Source: Phocoena phocoena
Taxonomy: Eukaryota; Chordata; Mammalia; Artiodactyla; Phocoenidae
DNA length: 64,000 nt
Assembly (NCBI RefSeq): GCF_963924675.1
Contig: NC_089220.1
Coordinates: forward strand, 52,462,639 to 52,526,638
Direction of reading: 5' to 3'
A program made the position numbers and the translations under genes. How positions within the stretch are numbered: position 1 is the first letter of the stretch; the number at the start of each line of letters is the position of its first letter. The notes under the pieces are model-generated. The model made no database searches. It had not been told where the DNA came from and was given only the letters and a program-made list of their open reading frames with translations. Below, piece by piece: positions 1-11,560 of the stretch.

Positions 1-2009
1 GAGTATCTAAATCTGTTTCTCTTAAAAAAAAAAGGTAGCCTATGATTAATCTCTGTCTTATCTTAACAACAAATTCTGAAGAAGGTAGATTGACCATAAG
101 GATTTTGGTAGAAAAGATGAATTGAAACATAAATTTAACTTCTGGGTTTTAGACAATGGTATTAACATCAAATACACTAATTTTTTCCTAAGTTCTCATA
201 GCATTGTTGAAATGGTTTTACTAGCGTTAATTGAAATTATTTACTTTGACAAGCCTAATACTGTGTTGCTCTTACACAAAATATTTTGTTTCTGAGCCAC
301 TAATAAGATTTATAATTATTCTGATGCTCAGGAATTATATATTTTTCCAAAAAGGAAAACACAACAAAAATAACAAAACCAAGACACTATAGTTTGCCTG
401 ATGCCAACCATCTGCCAATTTTAAGGCTCATTTTATTTCTATAAAACTGTATAACTTTAACAAGACATTAGGAATTTGTCATATATATTTTTGAATATAA
501 TTTTCCTTTTGGCTCTGAATACTATCGTCTGAATCACTTTCTTGTGGCTACTGTCTAGCTATGCTTTTCTGCACATTCATGGAGAAAATTATCTTCTCTC
601 ATTATCTTCCTAAACTTTTTTTAACATGAAATTTCCTCTATCACTTCTGTGAAAATTACGTAAGATATGGAAAGGGGTATGCTCTTTATATTACGTTTCA
701 TTATTGCTATTATCCATCTTATGATTCTCATGTTTTTTAAGAAGGATTCATCAGTATCTTCTCTCCTACTCTTTGCATAGTACATATTTATTCTTTCATG
801 TACTTATTTATACTTTCTTGTATTTAACAAATTATATTGACTCTATCAATATGACACTATACTAGGCACTATGGAAAATACACGTGTTTAATTCTGTCCC
901 CCCTTCCTTCCTGAGGAGCTCTACATCTGGCTCCTTTGATTAAAAGCTACCCTTGTCCTTCAGGTCTAAGGTATAGGGACTGAGAGCCTCTTGTCCTGCA
1001 AGGCTTTCATTTTCTTTGTGACCAAGATGGTTCTGGCACCAACAAACCAGTTAAGGTATAGCCTGAAGAACAGTCTCAACATGAGAAATACAAAGTACTT
1101 TTAGTTAATAGGAAATGCATCAACAAAAAATCCGTACTGTGCATCCGTTAACTAAGGATCCCACAAAGTAGCAGTATTTGCTACTAGTATCTGCTAGTAT
1201 TGCTGTCTGGCATCGGATAGAAGTCCTGTGTCCCAAACCCAGGACTGAGGCCCTGCCCTCTGCCAAGTATTACACTATCAGGGATCTTTGGCTTTTTTTT
1301 TTGGTATATTCAAGTGTTTTTTTTCTTTATCATCTACCCCCAGAATTCACGAGTTTCTGATTATTTCCTGTTGCCTTTCTTTTTGTTTCTCTTAGAAACC
1401 CTACTACACCTTGAACTTTAAAAAATAAAAGAAAAGGGAGATGTCATGTTTGTGCATTTTGCTAACCATATTATTAGACCTCGTTCCTGGAGAAAGTGTT
1501 GTTCTTTCTAGGGCCACAGATATTGAGTAAGTGACTCATTCTACAATTATTTAGGAGTTATCTAGCTCAACTTTCCATACCTGTCAGCAGTTCCTGATAT
1601 GTAGGTATATATACCGTATCTGTTCTAACATGTGAGCATCTTGAGTTGCATGAAGGAATTATGGGAAATGGTGGCCTCCTGGAATGTGTTGAGATAGGTT
1701 GTCTCTATATTTCTGAGTGGCCTTTGAATGCCTCTATTTTTCTGCTAATGATGATGGTGTTAGAAATAGGTGTGAAATGACTGGATCAGGACCTTGAGGA
1801 GGACTGATAAATTTGGGGCTAGCTGTTAATAGGAGTGGACTGAAAAACTGGACTCATCAATAACTGGAAGCAGAGATTATCAGGCAGTGCTTTGCACATA
1901 ATTGGTGCTCAGTGTATATTTGTAAAGTAAATGGGCACAGGTAAATATAAAATCGTATTGCCAGTGAGCATGATCATCAAGTTAGGGTTTTGAATGGGCT
2001 GTGAAGGTA
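1..2009. other. intronic sequence, nothing assigned
   Basis: Part of the long MDGA2 intron upstream of the exon. AT-rich DNA with only short, stop-rich reading frames on both strands. I recognise no transposon, splice pair or conserved protein segment. A short T-rich patch lies at 1293-1327. Confidence 0.6.
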
Positions 2010-2285
2010 AGAGCATGGAGCAGCACAGTGTAGTAGGTGGGCCTGGATAGACCTGGCCTGTGAACCGAAGTGCCCCGGGTTTAAGCCCCACTCGACTGAT
2101 CACTAGCTCTGTATGACCTTGAGCAAGGCACTTGATCTCTCCTTACCTCAATTTTATCATCTGCAAAACAGGAGTAATAATGGCAACTACTTCATAGTGT
2201 TTTTATGAGTATTAAATGAGTTAATGTTTATAAAACTCTTTAAAAAACACTTGGAGTTAGGCAATATAAATGATTGCTATTATTA
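2010..2285 (+). repeat. MIR SINE, plus strand
   Basis: Nearly full-length MIR. Visible landmarks in order: a cagcacagtgtagtagg head, a degraded tRNA-like B box near 2075 (ccccgggtttaagcccc), the core 'ctagctctgtatgaccttg' followed by 'agcaaggcacttgatctc', then 'cctcaattttatcatctgca' and 'gagtattaaatgagttaatg'. This is a pan-mammalian tRNA-derived SINE, so the insertion is very old. Confidence 0.9.
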
Positions 2286-4335
2286 TTCTCTTTAAGCAAA
2301 TGGTTGCAAATAAGGGCAGGATGTTAAAATATTTGATAAACTTTTAACTAGGTAATGAACTATTTTAATGTTTTATAGAAGTATTTTCTTTTATATTGGA
2401 AATAAGAATAAATTTAAAATTTTATATATTTACAAAAAATATGACCACTCTGTACCTAAAGTTTTACAACTTGCTTTTTTCACTTAAAATATATTTTGGA
2501 CATTTTTCCATGTCAGGATATATATAAAATTTTCTCTGCTTTCATAGTTGTTTAGAGTTAGGAAGGAACTTTGAAATCATTTATTCCACCCTTCTTCCGT
2601 ATTATGGATAGATTGTACTTTTTGGGAGAACTGCAGTTTTTCAGATTCCTTCTTACAATGTGCAGTTTGCAATTCTGTACAATGTGTCATATTTAGTATT
2701 TGGTTCTTTGGTTGTTGTTGTTTAGAGTGACTTCTCCCTCACCCCCCACAAAGAGAAAATAGCTCTTGCTATTAGTAAAACCTTGAGTTCTTTATAGTGG
2801 ACAAAGTGTAAACCTGTGTAATCACCTGAAATATTGCACACAGAGCAGTGGCAAAAGTAAATGTAGAGTAACATAATCTTTTAAAACCTAGTTAAAAATA
2901 ATGGATTGAACACATGCTTTAGGACTGTTTTGTTTTAAAGTTGTAAAAATGACAGTTAGAATGGAGAAGGAGACTTTAGCAAAAAATCATTGGAATAAAA
3001 ACAGCAGCTGGTCAGCAGAAAAGGGAAAATAAAGCTGAATCCTAAGCCAGCGTTGTTAAAACAGAGAAAAAATGTAATTTACATCACAGGATCCTTCCTT
3101 TCCAACATCAAAGCCTTATAAACTTGTAGTATCAGGTACCTGTAGAAGTGGAGGAGATGGCAAGACTGAAAAATTGGGGGAATTGGCTGAAAATCTGTTT
3201 GAAAAGCAATTAGACCCTGATCCTCTCTCCTCGACTCTGCATGGTTGAATGGTCCTTCCTCTCACATGCTGACAAAAGATGAAGGTTTTATATACTGGAA
3301 AGGGCAAATGAGAGGATCTCTGCTTGGGGAAATGAGAGGGGTACTAAATTATAACAGGGTGAGCAAGTGAGCATTGAGTGATAAAGTTGAGATGCCCAGG
3401 CCCTAGCTTCCTGTCACCTCACACCCAGGACTCTGGAAGCATAGTGTACATCCTGCAGGTATGCAAATGGAAGCAACTTGTACAGGTAATCTGACGTGGG
3501 TGGTCAGAGAATCCTGAAAATACTGACTGATATCACAGGTCCCCAAGCAAATGGCCCAGAAGATCATCATATTAAGAAGACCACAGTTAACAGAACCCAC
3601 CCATGGGCATGGAATTTCCAATCAAGTTTTTAATATTCTACTCTTAATGTGAGCAGAGAGCTATGGACCACTATGTATTTATGGAAGACACATGAGACAA
3701 AAGATAGAGGTAAAAAAAAAAAAAAGGAAAACCATATGGAAAGAAAGATGCTAACCAGGGAGTGAGGGTATCTTCAAAATTATTTATTAGTAATATTAGA
3801 GTGATAAAACATATTATTACATCCATGAAACAAGAATAGCTTGTTATTTAAAATAGTTATCAAACATAAATGAGCTATTGGAAATTAAAGATCAGAGAGT
3901 TGTGAGGGAAATCTCAATAGGAGGTTTGGAAATTAAGAATATCAGAAAGTAAAACACAATGAAGTTGAAATTATGAGACAAAAAAAAAAGAGAGAGAGAG
4001 AGAATTATTCCAGGAGGTCCATCATTTGAATAGATTAGAGCTGCTGGAGAAATTGAGATGGCAACCTATCCAAACAGGAAAGGTAGAAGCTCTTGGCAGG
4101 GACTTCTTTAATAAGAGGAAGTGAATGAAATAGTTAATGTATTTGTATATACTGAGATAGATAAGCACTTCATTGAGAGTGAATTAATAATAACTGTATT
4201 AAAAAGGGATGAGACAAACAAGGAAAACCAAAAGTGGTGTAAGAAAGGAAAAATTACATAGTATCCTCTGTGGTTCAGCGGTGAATAACATTCATACAGT
4301 CATGGTACTATACACATTGAGGAATGATTAAACTA
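2286..4335. other. intronic sequence with faint old LINE-like patch
   Basis: Mostly unassigned. About 2440-2600 (tttacaacttgcttttttc, then ggacatttttccatgtc) resembles the 3' part of very old mammalian L1 elements; this is a weak call from memory. An A run at 3712-3724 and a short (GA)n tract near 3990-4003 are simple sequence. Confidence 0.4.
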
Positions 4336-4347
4336 AAAATAATGGTA

Positions 4348-4808
4348 GACTCTATCATACAGAGTGAAGCAAGTCAGAAAGAGAAAAACAAACACCGTAT
4401 GCTAACACATATATGGAATCTAAGAAAAAAAAAAAGTGGTTCTGAAGAACCTAGGGGCAGGACAGGAATAAAGAGGCAGATGTAGAGAATGGACTTGAGG
4501 ACATGGGGAGGGGGAAGGGTAAGCTGGGACGAAGTGAGAGAGTGGCATGGACATATATACACTACCAAATGTAAAATAGATAGCTAGTGGGAAGCAGCCA
4601 CATAGCACAGGGAGATCAGCTCGGTGCTTTGTGACCACCTAGAGGAGTGGGATAGAAAGGGTGAGAGGGAGACGCAAGAGGGAAGAGATATGGGGATATA
4701 TGTATATGTATATGTATAGCTGATTCACTTTGTTATACAGCTGAAACTAACACACCATTGTAAAGCAGTTATACTCCAATAAAGATATTTAAAATAAATA
4801 AATAAATA
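4348..4808 (+). mobile_element. 5'-truncated L1, 3' end only, with target-site duplications
   Basis: The last ~460 bp of a cetartiodactyl-type L1: end of ORF2 remnants, then the 3' UTR with the G-rich run near 4505-4520 and 'gtaaagcagttatactcca' followed by the AATAAA signal and an (aaat)n tail. Flanking 12-bp direct repeats aaaataatggta (4336-4347) and aaactaatggta (4809-4820) differ at one base and mark the insertion. The same 3' UTR appears on the minus strand in both L1 copies between 30.6 and 32 kb. Confidence 0.92.
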
Positions 4809-4820
4809 AAACTAATGGTA

Positions 4821-7043
4821 TAACTATATTTGGGAATATAGGGGGATAAGAAGTGTGTTGTGTGTCTGTGCATCTGTGTGTCTTTGTGGTGGGGGTAGGT
4901 GAGGTGGGCAATGGAGGAGAACTAAATCCCCATTTTCTACAATGGAAAGCCAATACAGAGTGCTCTAATCAGAAAGATAGAAGAAACAATATAAATATGT
5001 TTTTTAGATATGTGGAAGTAAATATCATAAAATATGCTAGAAGAGTTGAAAGTTATCCCCTCTGGTGAGCAGGAAATGAGTTCACAGGGTTTTGGGTAGC
5101 ATTTGTATTTTAAAGACAAATTTCTTAAAATCATTTGATGCTAAATTATATATAGAATTTTGTTAAGTAAAATGATAGGGGGAAATTAGATGATTTTCTA
5201 CACCTTTATAATACTTGCAGATTCCTCATAACTAGATTTTAAGAACAAAATCATAGGAAGAAAATCCTTCAAAAATCCTTTTTACTTGTGAAAAAAAGGG
5301 CCTTTGTTTTCTGCTGTTTTATTCAGGAATTTGAAGAAATGCCACAAGAAAAGTTATAAGAATTCTGTATTATCTCCTTTACCACTGTTTGTCCCAGAAC
5401 TAATTTCTTTAGGAAGTGAGGGTGAGAAATTCAAATATCATTTTATAATGAGTAGGAGAAGACCTGGCACCAGTGTGAGAGTAGTTTACCTGTCAACATA
5501 TCTTTAAATTTGAGACTGCCAACCGCAAATCTCCATGTAAAAGTTAGCTGCAAAATACCTATCCATATCTTGCAGTCATTTTTTTCTCCGTTCCCTATCC
5601 TTACCTCAGTGATGAGGAAACCATGCTTACTCTGTTTTTATCATTATACAATATTTCTTACAAGAGACTAAGGGAACCAGAGACTATTTTGGGTAGTGTA
5701 TATAAAAATATACAGACACAAAACCCACATTTCAATTGCCTTTTCACTAGATAGCATCTTCTGTCCCTTTAATCAAGATGTTGTGCCACTGAAAAATGCC
5801 GCTTGGTCTGTGTGCTACAAACTAGACAACACGTTTTCCATGAAGGCTTGACTCTATTTTACAGAAGCTTTGAAAAGCAGTGTTGACATAGGTGCAAGAA
5901 TCACATTGAAAGGATAGAAGGAAGATGATTTTAAGGAATTAAGACAATTATATTTATAAAGGTGTAAATATGATTCCTTTAATGAACATTTATTGAGTAT
6001 CAGAATATATGTGACAAAAAAATATGTAGACACTGGAGGCCAGGGAGAGGCCTTCAAAGAGCTAAGAAAGTGTAGCAGAAAAGATTGATATACAAATAAA
6101 AAAATTGCAAGAGTATAAAATTGCATACAAAGAGTCTTATTTAATTCTGTAGGGTGCATGACTTCTACTGAAAGTACATTGCTTTAGGGCAAATAGAAGA
6201 TATATCACATTAAAATTAAGCTTGTATTATCTTTTCTACTTCAATACGTTAGGCATTTGCTGATTCATTAAATTAATTCACTGTAATTCCACGGGTAGTT
6301 TTTAAAAGCCTGCTACGTGTCAGGCATTCTGCTAGCTGATGAGGATAAAATAATTAAAGAGAGAGCTAAATTTTTGCCTTCAAAGGCAGGATGTTAGGGG
6401 AGATTCAGATAGAAGCAACTATCAAAGTGTGGTAAATGCCATTAAGGGAAAGTCAGCAGGACAGGAATGAGTAGAATTATAAAATTATAAAAGTAGAAAG
6501 AACTGCTTGGTCATCTAATTTTCTATAGACCAGTAAATTGAAACTGAGTAAAAATAACCGTGTAACTAGAGACAGAGGCAAAACATATGCATGTTCTGAT
6601 GCCACTGGGACATGGCTTCCAGCTACCACTTGAAATGGTTGGAGTGTTTGGCTCCACAAGGATTTAATATCCTCTATGCAAGGCAATATTTCATCAAGCT
6701 ATTCAATAATTATGTAATTATTGAAAAATAGAAAATTGCAAGTGTGTGTGGTAGAGGGGGTGTAGTTTAAATTAAAAATTATTCTAAATGACATATTAGC
6801 AATTGTTATAGGTTACTGGAATAAAACATTGGAGTAGGTTTTACTGGGTTTACTGCCAGGGAAGCAGTAAAGATACTAAAGTGAATAAAAACATTCTCTG
6901 TCCTCATTTTTCATAACCTATCTCATTTTTTCTTCACAATGGACCTATGAGTTGAGTATAATTGTTTCTAATATACTGGAGAGGAATGTGAAGTTCTAGA
7001 AAAAAAGAGTAACTTTACCAGAGTTGAAGGTAAACAAATAGAC
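4821..7043. other. intronic sequence with weak L2 traces
   Basis: A GT-rich patch lies at 4851-4895. Near 5985-6080 and 6305-6470 there are faint matches to the minus-strand L2 3' end (aacatttattgagtatcag; gctacgtgtcaggcattctg). The rest is unassigned. Confidence 0.4.
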
Positions 7044-7455
7044 TGCCAGTTATTTCTCCAGCAAAAATGGGTTTATTTGGGATCAGCAAAGAATTGCAAT
7101 CCAGGGTCTGCAATGATGGTGAGCCACGTGCAAAAAGGAGAGGAAAACTCCTTTACTGTGGGGAAAAGGAAGTTGGGAGGGCTATAGTAAATAAAGAGTC
7201 CATTGGAGGAATTGAGAGTTTGAAGTATAGTGACTTTTCATTGGCTGAGTTGTAACAGCCTCTCATTGGCTGAGCTCTCTCCAGGCAAGAAGGGGAAGTC
7301 CTTCTTCTTCCTGTTGAGCTGGACTAACTTCCTTGGGAGTGAGAGCTCTCTTTTCTGGCCTCCTGCCTCTTTTAATTTCTGTTCATTAGTTTTTACACCA
7401 AGATCACAAAGCAATTTTGGGGTATAAAAGGGATCTTAATCTAGCATGCTAGATA
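7044..7455 (-). mobile_element. possible solo LTR of an old endogenous retrovirus
   Basis: Read on the minus strand this stretch has LTR-like order: two CCAAT boxes (complement of 7265-7269 and 7240-7244, both within cattggctgag), a further CCAAT near 7202, then an AATAAA signal (complement of 7072-7077) followed by a GCTGG-containing end terminating in CA at 7044. No gag, pol or env remnants adjoin it, so it would be a solo LTR. The 5' boundary is uncertain, no target-site duplication was found, and the family is not assigned. Confidence 0.42.
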
Positions 7456-9427
7456 AGCAACGTTTTACTGTTCCCTTGCCTAAAAAAATTCTTGGTAGGT
7501 AAACATCACTTTGTTCATTTGGATATTAAGCATTATTTCTACCCCAATGGAAAAATTTTAGAATGTAATATACTAGAGTTTTATGATACAATGAAATATT
7601 CTGGAAAGCAGGACAATTAATCAGATAAAAAGGTTGGAGAATGCAGGAGTTACGGGAATCCGTTATACTCTTTCCCCATAGGAATTCATACAAATATTTT
7701 AGGCCACAAGTAATTCACAGGGGACCTTATCCTTTGGTTCAAGGATGATGTTTAATTAAAGGAAACCCCCTTGCTAAGACAAACAACTAAGACCTTCTAC
7801 ATCATTTATCAGTATTAATACTTTAAAAAAAGAAACTTTTTTTTTTCCTTTTGACTCCGAAAGGAATTGACATTTTAATGGAGAAGATGTTTCTGGAGCT
7901 GGGTGGGAGTGTCCCTGTGTAGACAGACTGAGGCAATATGAGGATGTGTGGATGTGTATCAAAAAGGAACCTAAGTGAGACTACTAGTGGTTTCAACATT
8001 TTGCCTGTTGTAAGTCCAGCTTTAAAGCAAACACTTGACTTTTGTTATAATTACTTAATACACTATTCCTCCCTCAAGTCATGGTAAGATTCCTACAAGT
8101 TGAGTTACACCTGTTTTAGGGAAGCATTAAAGTAGCTTTTTAAATGCTCAACCTTGAAGCATCAAGTGAATCTGAATCCCCATCTCCTGGTTTGGGCATC
8201 TAATCATAAGAGTTAGTGAGTAGAATTTGAAAACCCAATAATTTCAGCAAATATATCTATGCCAGACTTCTTTCACATAACCCATTTTCCAAAATCACAC
8301 ACACATAGCCCTTTCATACTCTCTATATGTATAACATTTCCTAAATTCAGCTGAATTAGCTGAATGTTATGAAAAAAAGCATCTGATTAAAGTAATTGCA
8401 ATAAGTATGAATAATTAACTGAGACCACCCTCCCTAGAGGTGCTTTCAAGAGGATAGGCTAAGTGCTCACTAACTGTTAGATTGGGAGAGCAGCAGCAAT
8501 GTAGCTTGCTGTTCCCCCTCCACACTTTCCTTTCTGGGTAATGTATTTTTATCTAAAACCTCTCAGTTGTGTATACTCTGAAACATCTGCTACCTCTATA
8601 GCAATAATCATTAATTCATTTCTGTCCATTATTTCCATAATTTCTTTATAAATACTTTTTTTTCTCTCTACTACCACACTATGGTCCTTTTCATTTTCAA
8701 TTTGTACCTTCTCACGTGTGGGATATCCACAGAGACAGGCACATTTGATGGTCCCTTCCTTGACATTGATGATGCACTGACTTCTTAAATCCTTCTAATT
8801 ATCTAGTTACCCTTTATTATTATGATGGTTATTTTATATATATATATATATATGTAAAACTGAAATAACTCCTACAACCCAATTCAAGAAACAGAACATT
8901 GCCAGCACAATATTATTCCTCTTGAAAAATGTTTCTTACCAAGAAGAGTGTCTATCCTCATTATTTTTGATAAAATCACCTTGTTTTATCAGATACTTGA
9001 GTGATGAGGTTAGAATAACTGAATGTACCCAAGATGTTTCAAGGAGTGAAATGTTTAGAGAGAAAGATTGCCGCTATACCTCAGTAAAACATATACCTAT
9101 ACCATAGAAAAGGTGATGTAAAATTTTGATATAAAGTTTATTGTTTCAAAAAGTGAGAATGCCATAGCAAATGTGTAAGCAGAGGACAAAAAAAACCCTA
9201 ATAAAATGTTAATTAAAATAGTGACTTTTTAAACAGGTAATTGAATTTATAGTGATCTCATTTGTCAAGCATTGAAGACATTGTTTCTAAGGAAGATACA
9301 TTAGTATTTTATTGCAAAGGTAATAATAAAATAACCATTTGACTTACAGCTCCTTTTGGTACATGTTCCCTTGAAATGTTAAAAATTAACAAAAATCCTC
9401 CTTAATTAAAATTGAATGTCTCGAATC
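7456..9427. other. intronic sequence with a TA microsatellite
   Basis: Contains (TA)n at 8835-8853. The sequence just after it (caattcaagaaacagaacat near 8881) resembles old L1 3' sequence, weakly. Nothing else recognised. Confidence 0.4.
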
Positions 9428-9639
9428 TTTTTTTTTTTTTTTTTTTTTTTTTGCGGTACGCGGGCCTCTTACTGTTGTGGCCTCTCTCGTTGCGGAGCAC
9501 AGGCTCCGGACACGCAGGCTCAGCGGCCGTGGCTCACGGGCCCAGCCGTTCTGCGGCATGCGGGATACTCCCGGACCGGGGCATGAACCCGTGTCCCCTG
9601 CAGGCGGACCCCCAACCACTGCGCCACCAGGGAAGCCCC
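9428..9639 (-). repeat. CHR-type SINE, minus strand
   Basis: A tRNA-derived SINE in reverse: T run 9428-9452, then gcggtacgcgggcctc, ending at ccaccagggaagcccc. The complement carries the Pol III B-box region. About eight bases are missing next to 'cccctgcaggcgg'. Flanking repeats tcgaatcttttt and ttgaatcttttt mark the target site. Confidence 0.95.
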
Positions 9640-10764
9640 TTGAATCTTTTTTATATGGGAGAAGGCTTTTATGTTTCACATTAAATTGATCAAAGCATGT
9701 TGTTTGCCTTTTTCTATGTAAAAACATCTTTTTGAGGAGGCTGATTTGCTTATCTGTAAGAAAGTTTATAAATCATTTTATATAATGTATAGTAATTTAC
9801 ATTAGACATGTTAAGGTAGAAGCTTATACTGAAGTATTTATGATTAAAATAATGATACTTTTCCTCAACTCAGTGATACTAGTCCATGAAAATAATGCTA
9901 TATGGCAGAATTTGTCTATAACTTAATTGAGCACTTACAGCAATTTTCTTATAAATTTGGTTTTCCTCATAGATTGTGGTCTTCAGGATCACACAGAATA
10001 TGCTTTGTTTCCCCAAGTCAGTGTAAATCTCATATTAGACTTTCAATAAAACTTCAAGTGATGGTAATAGTCAATAGCACTCAAACTTGTGGAAGATAAT
10101 TCTTTGATAGTATTCCAGGAATAGTCCAACCCTGCTGTATAAATGCTGATTATGGGAATCTTCAGTGTAGGATAAACAGATAATTGAAGAGCTGAGCACA
10201 GATTACTTACATCAATTTAAAAATTCTTTCCTATTTTGGGTTTTCTACCTCTTAGCTCAATTTTACTTTCCATTAATTGAAAAATATTCCTCTGTATTAT
10301 TTGGGGTCCTCTGGATTAGCCATATTTTACTAAAAAAATCAGGGTTTTTGTTTTTGTTAAGTTTTATTTTGTTTTTACATCGTTAGGTGTAGAGAAGTTT
10401 CTGAAATATATTTCCTTTTCTGTTACTGAGCTTTCACTTTTTTTCTTCCTAAAACTGCTGAGCTTTAAAGTCTTTTCATAAAAATTCTGTGAATAAAATG
10501 TCCTTCTGGGAACACAATGTTTTCACATTTATTTGGAGAGGTCTATAGTTAACTTAAAGCACAAACATTTTAATTAATAATGTTGATGTTTTTATTATTG
10601 CTGAATGGGTAACCTGTGTTTTGTGAGCTTATAAGAAATTGAGTCTCTTAAACAGAGTTCAGTTTTCCCTCAGAATTACATGGGGTGTTAATGAGGTCCT
10701 TAATATTTTCTAATGACTACCCAAGGAGTTGTAAAAAAGGCAGCTGGATGCCATATGTTAGGAA
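9640..10764. other. intronic sequence, nothing assigned
   Basis: AT-rich, with only short stop-rich frames. No repeat or splice feature recognised. Confidence 0.5.
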
Positions 10765-11560
10765 GTGAGCAATAAGCACCTACAAAGTGTGAGGCACCCT
10801 TTTGGTGGTGGGATACAGACCCCCTAAATCCCAGCCCTCATGGAACTTATATTTTTTAGGGGTAAACAGGTCATAAACAAATAAGCATATATTCTGATTT
10901 CTGATATTAAGTGTCCTGAAGAAAACTAAACTAGAAAAGGTGATTGAGAATAACAGAAACCACTATTTTATATAGGATGCTCAGGGAAAGCTACAATGGT
11001 GAAATGACATTTACGCAGAGCCTCAAGTGAAGTTAAGAGAAAGGAGGACAACAAAGTCACAGGCCCTGAAGCAGGAAGAATATTGGTGTGTTAGGAGGGA
11101 GGTCAGTATGGCTGGAGGCCACTGACTGAGGGATGATTCATAGAGATGAAGAAGGATAGAGGGCCTGATGAAAAGGAGTTGGATTCTATCCTACTTAAAA
11201 GGAGAAGCCAAAGGAGGGTTTAAGTAGAAGATGATACAATGTGACTTGTGTTTTAACAGGATGGCTTTGGCTACAACTTGGAGAATAAATTAGAAGGTTT
11301 GAGAGAGGAAGCTGGTGCTTTGTTCAGGGAGAGATGATGGTGACATTGGCAAGGGGGTTAATGTTTGGAGGTGGTGAAAAAGAGTAGATCAGATATATTT
11401 TGGGTGAAGCTTTTGTTGATGGATTTTTATATGAGGGTGAGAGAAGGAAAGTAGTCAAGGATGATTCAAGAATTTTGGATCTGAGGAACTGGGTGAATGG
11501 TGGGTGCCATATACACTGATAAGGAGTTTTGATATACTAATTTTTTAACAGTAAACTTCA
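10765..11560 (-). repeat. L2 LINE fragment, minus strand
   Basis: Decayed 3' half of LINE2 in reverse. Landmarks: 'agccctcatggaacttatat' near 10831, 'gcctcaagtgaagttaag' near 11021, 'aggccctgaagcaggaagaa' near 11062, 'ttggattctatcctacttaa' near 11180, and 'gatgattcaagaattttgga' near 11460. These match my memory of the CR1/L2 reverse-transcriptase-to-3'-end region. Many indels; no open frame remains. Confidence 0.82.

Noticed and set aside
9386..9727. Recurring protein-like frames with 'RGPLTVVASP...HRL' or 'SLLWPLPLRSTGS' in many places
   Set aside because: They are translations of the CHR SINE in its different frames. They recur only where the SINE occurs and are flanked by target-site duplications.
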